From CADEED01 sp035286365 (GTDB taxonomy: Bacteria; Pseudomonadota; Gammaproteobacteria; Steroidobacterales; Steroidobacteraceae): a DNA stretch of 10,379 nucleotides. Shown here piece by piece: positions 5,475 through 10,379 of the stretch; the first letter of the stretch is position 1, and each line of letters starts with the position of its first letter. The position numbers were made by a program, and so were the translations under genes. The stretch spans positions 1 through 10,379 of the forward strand of contig DATHJZ010000197.1 of NCBI GenBank assembly GCA_035286365.1, in the 5' to 3' direction. The notes beneath the pieces are model-generated. The model was not told where the DNA came from and ran no database searches. It saw nothing but the letters and a program-made list of their open reading frames with translations.

Positions 5475-7544
5475 TCAATGAAATGTATATGCGACCGTCA
5501 ATCCCGCAAGCCTCGGATCCCCCGCCTGCACGTAACGCGTCGGTATGAAATCCGGCGGCTCATTGCCGAACCGGAAGCCACGCTGCGAATAGTACCTGTC
5601 GAAAACGTTTCGCACCCATACTTCCGCGCGCCAGTGATTCCCCGAGAAACCCGCCTTGAGGTGCGTGAGCACGCGCGACGGCGCTCGTTCGTCGTGCGAG
5701 GCGTCGAAGTAGAAGTCATCGAGCCCGGCGAAATCGACACGCGCGAAGAAACCGGTTGCGCCTCGATATTCCATGCCGACATCGAATTGGTATTGGGGAG
5801 CGTGCGCCTGCTCGCGCCCATCGAGGTTGCGTTCACCGAATTGGTATCCCAGGTACTGGGTTTCGAGGATCGCGCCGCGCAGGTCTAGCAAGAATCCGGG
5901 GGCGACCTGCCAGCGCAGCGTGCCCTCGACGCCGTAATTCTCGCCGCGCGCCGCGTTATCCGTGTACAGGACAAAGCTCAGGGGATTCCCCGATTCGAGT
6001 TGCTCGCCGGTCGGCACCTGCTGGTTCCGACGACGCATATAGAAGAGTGCGACATCGCCCGACAGGGAATCGTCGGCGTTCGACGCGCGAGCCCCAAGCT
6101 CGAGGCTGTCCAGGAACTCGGATTCGAAGCTGCGACGGTCCGCCGGCACATCCGCGCCAATGTTGAATCCGCCGGCCTTGTAGCCGCGCGCCAGCGTCGC
6201 GTAGACGCTGCGCCCGACACCTGCGGCGTGGCGCAGGCTCAGCGATCCACCGTACATGGTCTCGTCGGGCGAGAAAGCCGCGCCATCGGAATCCTGGTAG
6301 TCCGCGCTGCGCCGCTCGCCGCGTGCCCCGACGGAGAGCACCGTCGCGGCGCCAACGCGGAATTCGAGTTCACCGTAGCCGGCGAGATTCGTCGCGCGAT
6401 AGTCGCTCGACATGTCGACCAGCGTGTCGCCGTTGTAGAAATCGTGCTGCTGCACGTCTTCGTCGGTGCGCAGCAGGTAGGCGCCCGCGAGCCACGACCA
6501 TGCAGCGCCGCGCTCGACCGAGGCGCGCGACACGAGACGCAAGTCTTCGCTCAAGGTGCTGCGCTTCCGATCGAAGCGCTGGAAGTAGTCGTAGGGCGCA
6601 TTCACACCCCACGCGCGGTCGTTGCCCCAGTCGCCATCGAACGAATACACGCTGCGCGAAACGCCCGCGGAGCTGCGGCTCACGACGTCGAAACTCGTAG
6701 CTCCGCTGTAGTCGAGACGCACGGCGAGCGCGTGCGCGAGCTGGGTGTCCTGGCCGGGTTGGTCGGCGAGCGAAACTCGCGAGTTGTCGATGGAGAATGC
6801 GTCGTAACCATTGTCGAGGTCGACCCACATCGCGGTGACGTCCGCACGCAGGTTCTCGGCCGGCTGCGCATGCAGACGGAAACGCGCGTTGCTCTCGTTG
6901 TAGCCGTTGGTGTCGTCGCGATGCAGGTAGGTGTCGCGGCGGAATCCGTCGCTGCGATAGTTGCCGGCCACGAGCCGCCACGCGGCTTCACCATCGCCGA
7001 TGGGACCGCCTAACACACCGTTGGCGCCGCGCGTGCCGTAGTCGCCGAGCGTGAGATTCGCATCAGCGTCAGGCGTGCGGTCCGGCGCGTGCGTATTGAT
7101 CGCGATGAGGCCGGCCAGCGCATTGGCGCCGTACGCGGTGCCCTGCGGCCCGCGCAGTACTTCGATACGTTCGACATCCGAAAGCGTCGCCGGCATGCCG
7201 ACACCGGAGAAATCGATGCCGTCGATGAGAAAGCCGACCGAAGGATTCGGCGCGCCCTGCCATTGCTCGAGCTCGCCGATGCCGCGCAACTGGAAATAGC
7301 GCGGTCGCGACGTGCCCGCCGACCAGTTGAGATTGGGCACGAGCCCGAGCACATCCTGGAAATGCTGAACGCCGGCAACTTCCAGGGTGTGAGCATCGAG
7401 TACCGTGACGCTCGCCGGCAGATCGTTCAACGTGCGCTCGCGCAGCTGGGCCGTGACCACGACTTCATCGAGCGGGGAATCGTCCGCTGCGCGCGCTGTG
7501 TGAACGAGTATTAGCGCGCACGCGGCGCGCAAGCAAAGATGCAT
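5475..7544 (-). CDS. TonB-dependent outer-membrane receptor, probable thiamine receptor
   Basis: A 689-residue TonB-dependent transporter. Residues 1-20 are a signal peptide (cleavage likely around HTARA-ADD). DEVVVTA (26-32) is the TonB box. The plug domain covers about 36-155 and includes YFQLRGIG (83-90), SVGFLIDGI (102-110) and the highly conserved VERIEVLRGPQGTAYGANAL (124-143). The rest is alternating beta-barrel sequence ending LTVAYTFH, with the aromatic residue penultimate rather than last. The length is at the short end for this family. Substrate is inferred from regulation: the start codon lies seven bases after the 3' strand of a TPP riboswitch, whose GGAGGG also serves as Shine-Dalgarno, and thiamine transport genes follow. 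Riboswitch-controlled TonB receptors for thiamine have been predicted in other Gram-negative bacteria by comparative genomics. Without the riboswitch it would be a generic receptor, since sequence alone does not reveal the ligand. Confidence 0.93.
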   Translation of the reverse strand: MHLCLRAACALILVHTARAADDSPLDEVVVTAQLRERTLNDLPASVTVLDAHTLEVAGVQHFQDVLGLVPNLNWSAGTSRPRYFQLRGIGELEQWQGAPNPSVGFLIDGIDFSGVGMPATLSDVERIEVLRGPQGTAYGANALAGLIAINTHAPDRTPDADANLTLGDYGTRGANGVLGGPIGDGEAAWRLVAGNYRSDGFRRDTYLHRDDTNGYNESNARFRLHAQPAENLRADVTAMWVDLDNGYDAFSIDNSRVSLADQPGQDTQLAHALAVRLDYSGATSFDVVSRSSAGVSRSVYSFDGDWGNDRAWGVNAPYDYFQRFDRKRSTLSEDLRLVSRASVERGAAWSWLAGAYLLRTDEDVQQHDFYNGDTLVDMSSDYRATNLAGYGELEFRVGAATVLSVGARGERRSADYQDSDGAAFSPDETMYGGSLSLRHAAGVGRSVYATLARGYKAGGFNIGADVPADRRSFESEFLDSLELGARASNADDSLSGDVALFYMRRRNQQVPTGEQLESGNPLSFVLYTDNAARGENYGVEGTLRWQVAPGFLLDLRGAILETQYLGYQFGERNLDGREQAHAPQYQFDVGMEYRGATGFFARVDFAGLDDFYFDASHDERAPSRVLTHLKAGFSGNHWRAEVWVRNVFDRYYSQRGFRFGNEPPDFIPTRYVQAGDPRLAGLTVAYTFH

Positions 7545-7548
7545 TCCC

Positions 7549-7648
7549 TATCCCTCCGCCGGTACTAGCCGGATCAGGTTCTACGGGTTCGCGGACGATC
7601 CGCATCTCAGGCCGGTGCGCAATGCGACGGCCACCCCGAGGAGAGGCG
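7549..7648 (-). promoter_or_regulatory. TPP riboswitch (thi-box element) controlling the thiamine uptake operon
   Basis: Read on the - strand, all hallmark blocks of the TPP aptamer occur in order: TCGGGGTG (7639-7632), CTGAGA (7610-7605), an ACCCGTAGAACC-type loop (7588-7577), CCTGATCCGG (7578-7569) and the closing TAGTACCGGCGGAGGGA (7567-7551). These match the known pattern UCGGGGUG...CUGAGA...ACCUGAUCUGG...GCCAGCGUAGGGA. The outer stem P1 can be formed by CTCTCC (7645-7640) with GGAGGG (7557-7552), six pairs with one G-U. GGAGGG is also an excellent Shine-Dalgarno seven bases from the receptor ATG at 7544. Ligand-stabilised P1 would therefore hide the ribosome-binding site directly, which points to translational control, with no separate expression platform visible. 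No convincing promoter could be placed upstream on this strand. Confidence 0.95.
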
Positions 7649-7668
7649 GATAGTAACGGAAATTGAGC

Positions 7669-7696
7669 TTGAGTGACGCAGGTTTGCGGGTAGAAT
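7669..7696 (+). promoter_or_regulatory. Probable sigma70-type promoter of the phzF-family gene
   Basis: A TTGAGT -35 (7669-7674, four of six consensus bases) and a TAGAAT -10 (7691-7696, five of six) are separated by 16 bases. Initiation would be expected near 7702-7704, only four to six bases before the ATG at 7708. No Shine-Dalgarno precedes that ATG, so a nearly leaderless mRNA is suggested. The -35 lies within about 25 bases of the riboswitch 5' end, so the two divergent transcription units share a very short control region. The match was found by eye only. Confidence 0.5.
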
Positions 7697-7707
7697 TCGC
7701 GCCCCTC

Positions 7708-8610
7708 ATGACCCGCCGCATCCGAATTTTCCAGGTCGACGCATTCACCACGGGTCGCTTCACGGGCAATCCGGCCGGCGTCGTGCTCGATGCCGACTCG
7801 TTGAACGACGCGGAGATGCTCGCGATTGCGCGCGAATTGAACAACGCCGACACGGCGTTCGTGTTGAAGCCCGATGGCCCGGATCACGATCTGCGCGTGC
7901 GTTTCTTCACGCCGCGCACCGAGGCGAGCTTCGTCGGCCACGCCACCGTTGCCACGCATTTCGTGCTGTCGCGCGAGACCGTTTCCGCGGGCCGTGTGCG
8001 GCAGCGGCAGAAATCGGGCCTCGTGGACGTCGAAGTGCGCGGTGAAGGTGCGGCGCGCCGCATCGCAGTGCGTCAGCCTGCCCCGCCGCTCGGCCGGCAG
8101 CTGAACGATCGCGAGCGGCTTGCCGTGCTGGATGCACTCGCCCTATCCACCGGCGACATCGACACGCGTTGCCCGCTGCGCATCGTGGGCGGCGCCGGCA
8201 CGCGGCTGATGATCGGCGTGCGCAGCACGGAACAGTTGAAGCAGCTGAAGCCCGATTACTCGCGCCTCACGACGTTGTCGGCCCAGCTGGGTGCCGCGGG
8301 GTTCTTCGTCTTCACGCTGGCGCACGCCCAAGCCGGCTGCCTGACCGAGTCTCGCATGTTCTGCCCGGCGCTCGGCATTCCCGAAGATCCGGTCAGCGGC
8401 AATGCGCATGGGTTGTTAGGCGCCTACCTCGCGGAGCAGGGCCTGTTGCAACACAACGGCGCGACCGCGCAATTCACCGGCGCGCAGGGGCATCACGTGC
8501 ACCGCGCCGGACGCGTCGATGTCGAACTCGAATTTCGCGACGGCAAGCTCGATGGCGTGTGGATCGTCGGCCAGGCGGTTGAAATTTTCGAAACGTCGAT
8601 GACGCTCTAG
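7708..8610 (+). CDS. PhzF-family isomerase/epimerase-like protein
   Basis: A 300-residue protein of the PhzF family (two diaminopimelate-epimerase-like halves). Features seen are IFQVDAFTTGRFTGNPAGVV (residues 7-26), ARELNNADTAFV (41-52), FFTPRTEASFVGHATVAT (66-83) and EDPVSGNAHGLLGAYL (226-241, with the conserved Asp227). PhzF from Pseudomonas isomerises an intermediate of phenazine synthesis, but most relatives lie outside phenazine clusters and have unknown substrates. No phenazine genes are seen here, so only the family is assigned. The glutamate of the SET motif used as acid/base in PhzF (Glu45) corresponds to Asp48 here (ADTAF). An upstream in-frame TTG at 7663 is rejected in favour of the ATG at 7708, where the first conserved strand begins and which fits the promoter. 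The stop overlaps that of the convergent hydrolase-like gene. Confidence 0.9.
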   Translation: MTRRIRIFQVDAFTTGRFTGNPAGVVLDADSLNDAEMLAIARELNNADTAFVLKPDGPDHDLRVRFFTPRTEASFVGHATVATHFVLSRETVSAGRVRQRQKSGLVDVEVRGEGAARRIAVRQPAPPLGRQLNDRERLAVLDALALSTGDIDTRCPLRIVGGAGTRLMIGVRSTEQLKQLKPDYSRLTTLSAQLGAAGFFVFTLAHAQAGCLTESRMFCPALGIPEDPVSGNAHGLLGAYLAEQGLLQHNGATAQFTGAQGHHVHRAGRVDVELEFRDGKLDGVWIVGQAVEIFETSMTL

Positions 8611-9617
8611 TGAGGCGCGAACTTGCTGGGGTCAACGCCCTCGCCCGCCGAGCGCGGCTGCCAACCCGCGGTCCCGCGAATGATGCTGTCGGGAATCACG
8701 GCCTCGTCCCAGCCCCGATCCGCCGGCGGTTCGTTTCCCACCCGCAGAATCGTCAGCCGCAACGACGGCACGATCCACAGTCTTTGCTTGCCCACAGCCT
8801 CGAGCCGCGCTACATCGTGCGAGGCGAACGTGCCATCGACGCGCGTGAAGAAGCCGTGCGCTGAATCCCGGTGCGCCGGCTGCAGCATCTGGTGCACGAA
8901 ACGCGGCGGCGTGAATTGATTTCCCTCGAACACACCGTCATTGGCCAGTAGTTCGGCCACGCGCATCCAGTCCCCGAGCCGCGCGCGGATGCAGCATCCC
9001 GCGCCCGCCCCTCCCGGCCGCAGTGCACCGCCCCGGCCTTCGAATACCAGCTCGCCCGCCTCGAGCGGCCTCCACAGGCGCTCAGCGACGATCGTCTGGT
9101 AGGGCTGGTTGGTGACCCGCTCGAGCACCAGCGCCAGCCGATTGGCGGAGGCTTCCGCGTCCAGCGCGACGTTGTCCTGGGCCAGCAATTCGCGCAGGGT
9201 GGTGGTGCCCAGCGAAGAATCCGCAGCCTCCGGGATGTAGTTAGACAAAGGCGCATCGAGACTGCGGATGAGCCGGTCGTTCATCGCCGTGCCGATCGCG
9301 ATCGCGGCCAGCACCGGCGCGAAGCCCGCGGCATCTATCGGCGTGTCGAGCGTCGTGTCGTCCCAGTACTTCTCGAAGACGATATGGCCGCCGTGGCCGA
9401 TCACGAGGGCCCGCGTGTTGCGATCGCCGGCGTACTGCACGGCCTCGTTGATGGCCACCGGGTCGATGCCCGCCTCTGCAGGCGTTACCTTCGGCTGATC
9501 CGGGCCCGGCTGCAGTTTTACGACAATCGGTTCGACGCGCGCCTTGCGACTGGCCCAGAAAATGCCGCCCGCGATCCCCGCCACCACGAAAATCAACGCG
9601 ATCGCATAACTTTTCAT
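8607..9617 (-). CDS. Membrane-anchored beta-lactamase-fold serine hydrolase-like protein, catalytic residues apparently lost
   Basis: A 336-residue protein. Residues 4-22 are an uncleaved-signal or membrane anchor (YAIALIFVVAGIAGGIFWA), so the rest should be periplasmic. The body follows the class C beta-lactamase/6-aminohexanoate-dimer-hydrolase plan: ALVIGHGGHIVFEKYW (70-85), IRSLDAPLSNYIPEA (117-131), LALVLERVTNQPYQTIVAERLWRPL (161-185), and GAGCCIRARLGDWMRVAELLANDG (205-228). Where family enzymes have the nucleophile motif SxxK just before the helix ending in IAI, this protein reads IDAAGFAPVLAAIAI (94-108), with neither Ser nor Lys in place. The Y-S-N position (around 153-155) reads DAE. 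It is therefore probably a pseudo-hydrolase with a binding or regulatory role. The ATG at 9617 overlaps the ABC gene's stop (TAATG), indicating coupling, and the last four bases overlap the convergent phzF-family gene. Confidence 0.8.
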   Translation of the reverse strand: MKSYAIALIFVVAGIAGGIFWASRKARVEPIVVKLQPGPDQPKVTPAEAGIDPVAINEAVQYAGDRNTRALVIGHGGHIVFEKYWDDTTLDTPIDAAGFAPVLAAIAIGTAMNDRLIRSLDAPLSNYIPEAADSSLGTTTLRELLAQDNVALDAEASANRLALVLERVTNQPYQTIVAERLWRPLEAGELVFEGRGGALRPGGAGAGCCIRARLGDWMRVAELLANDGVFEGNQFTPPRFVHQMLQPAHRDSAHGFFTRVDGTFASHDVARLEAVGKQRLWIVPSLRLTILRVGNEPPADRGWDEAVIPDSIIRGTAGWQPRSAGEGVDPSKFAPH

Positions 9618-10300
9618 TACGGTTGCTCCTGATTCAGCGCGCGGCACGAGACAACACGGCCACCGGCGAGCTCCAGTACGTGGGTAGTGTGCGCCGGCCA
9701 TTCCTCGCGATGATGGGTTGCGATGATGCAGCTGCCGCCATCGGCTAACCACCGATTGAGACGCCGGGCGAGATCGGCACGCGTGGCGCGGTCCAGTCCA
9801 GCAAACGGCTCATCGAGCAGAGCGAGCACCGGCTCGCGCGCCCACGCGCGCGCGAACAACACGCGCCGCGCCTGGCCATAGGACATCTCGGCCAGCGTGC
9901 GATTCCGCAACCCGAAGATGCCGAACCGCCGCAGCGCGCGCTCCGCATGTTTTCGATCCGAGGCAGTCAATTTCTCGTTCATGCCGATACTGGCGTAACG
10001 CCCTGAGGCGACGACATCCATCACGGCCATCCTGGGCTGATGCCAGGTCTGCAGATGCGGCGCGACATACGCCGTGCGCAGCTTGAATTTCTCGAGCGGC
10101 ACGCCGGGAACGATGCCATCGCGCACGATGCTGCCACCCGTCGCGACCGCGTGATCGCCATACAGCGTACGCAGTAGCGTGGATTTGCCCGAGCCATTGG
10201 CGCCATGCACCACCCAGCAATCGCCCTTCGCCACTGCAAGATCGATGTCGCTCAGTATGCGCACTTCGTCCACGTGAACACTGGCGTTGCTCATCGTCAC
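9617..10300 (-). CDS. ABC transporter ATP-binding protein, ModF-like single domain
   Basis: A 227-residue ATPase subunit. Seen are Walker A GANGSGKST (residues 33-41), an atypical Q-loop region AYVAPHLQTW (77-86), the signature EMSYGQARRVLFARA (about 138-152), Walker B LALLDEPFAGLD and an H-loop region IIATHHREEWP near the C-terminus. The THH-EE-P stretch followed by THVLELAGG resembles ModF/COG1119-type ATPases, though E. coli ModF has two such domains. No membrane-spanning partner is visible, so a transport role and substrate are unproven. The start is uncertain: GTG at 10300 gives the usual distance to Walker A, ATG at 10294 is possible, and the frame remains open to the right edge (10379), so a longer protein or a fusion cannot be excluded. 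It is joined to the downstream hydrolase-like gene by a TAATG overlap. Confidence 0.85.
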   Translation of the reverse strand: MTMSNASVHVDEVRILSDIDLAVAKGDCWVVHGANGSGKSTLLRTLYGDHAVATGGSIVRDGIVPGVPLEKFKLRTAYVAPHLQTWHQPRMAVMDVVASGRYASIGMNEKLTASDRKHAERALRRFGIFGLRNRTLAEMSYGQARRVLFARAWAREPVLALLDEPFAGLDRATRADLARRLNRWLADGGSCIIATHHREEWPAHTTHVLELAGGRVVSCRALNQEQP

Positions 10301-10379
10301 CAGTACGCGCCGCTTGCGAGGCTGAGCCTTGCGCGTAGTTTGCCCGGGTGCATGGAAGGCAGTCGTTTCCTGCTGCAGC

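Noticed and set aside
6000..7013. 337-codon + strand open frame opposite the TonB receptor
   Set aside because: The - strand has signal peptide, TonB box, plug and barrel; the antisense product has no domain-like pattern and is explained by codon bias.
7663..7707. Upstream TTG start for the phzF-family gene
   Set aside because: It would add 15 non-conserved residues and start upstream of the predicted -10; the ATG at 7708 begins the conserved first strand.
9617..10300. Assigning the ABC ATPase to molybdate transport
   Set aside because: The resemblance to ModF is limited to the signature and H-loop regions; no modA/modB genes or molybdate motifs are visible.
1..10379. Possible defence system, mobile element, CRISPR array or tRNA
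   Set aside because: No transposase, integrase, nuclease, repeat array or cloverleaf was seen; composition looks even throughout.

Overview
The window is GC-rich, densely packed proteobacterial DNA. A 180-kDa-class NAD-glutamate dehydrogenase, an RraB-family protein, a TonB-dependent receptor and a TPP riboswitch together suggest a gammaproteobacterium, perhaps near Steroidobacter/Xanthomonadales. That placement is inferred from gene content, not from a marker gene. No rRNA, tRNA, insertion sequence, phage gene or CRISPR array is visible, and no stretch over 300 bases lacks a gene.

Left part (1-2888, + strand): the C-terminal third of NAD-glutamate dehydrogenase, a family 2 glycosyltransferase 13 bases later, then the glycolytic 2,3-bisphosphoglycerate-dependent phosphoglycerate mutase gpmA with its own Shine-Dalgarno. 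A 50-base gap holding a long inverted repeat separates gpmA from the convergent left end of the next operon.

Centre (7650 down to 2939, - strand): the most informative part. A well-conserved thiamine pyrophosphate (TPP) riboswitch lies directly in front of a TonB-dependent outer-membrane receptor. It is followed, with gaps of 10-14 bases or overlaps, by an 80-residue YkoF-like thiamine/HMP-binding domain protein, a PnuC-family inner-membrane transporter (PnuT type) and a phosphotransferase-family kinase (thiamine-kinase-like). This reads as a complete thiamine uptake and trapping route: outer-membrane entry, inner-membrane facilitator, phosphorylation, all shut off when TPP is plentiful. Two less expected genes follow in the same direction: an adrenodoxin/putidaredoxin-type [2Fe-2S] ferredoxin whose start overlaps the kinase by 23 bases, and a membrane-anchored RraB-family protein.

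Right part: divergent from the riboswitch is a PhzF-family isomerase-like gene (7708-8610, +) with a good sigma70-like promoter but almost no leader. It meets, stop codon over stop codon in a CTAG palindrome, a - strand gene for a membrane-anchored beta-lactamase-fold protein that appears to have lost its catalytic residues. That gene is joined by a TAATG overlap to an upstream single-domain ABC ATPase resembling half of ModF (9617-10300), whose frame stays open to the window edge.
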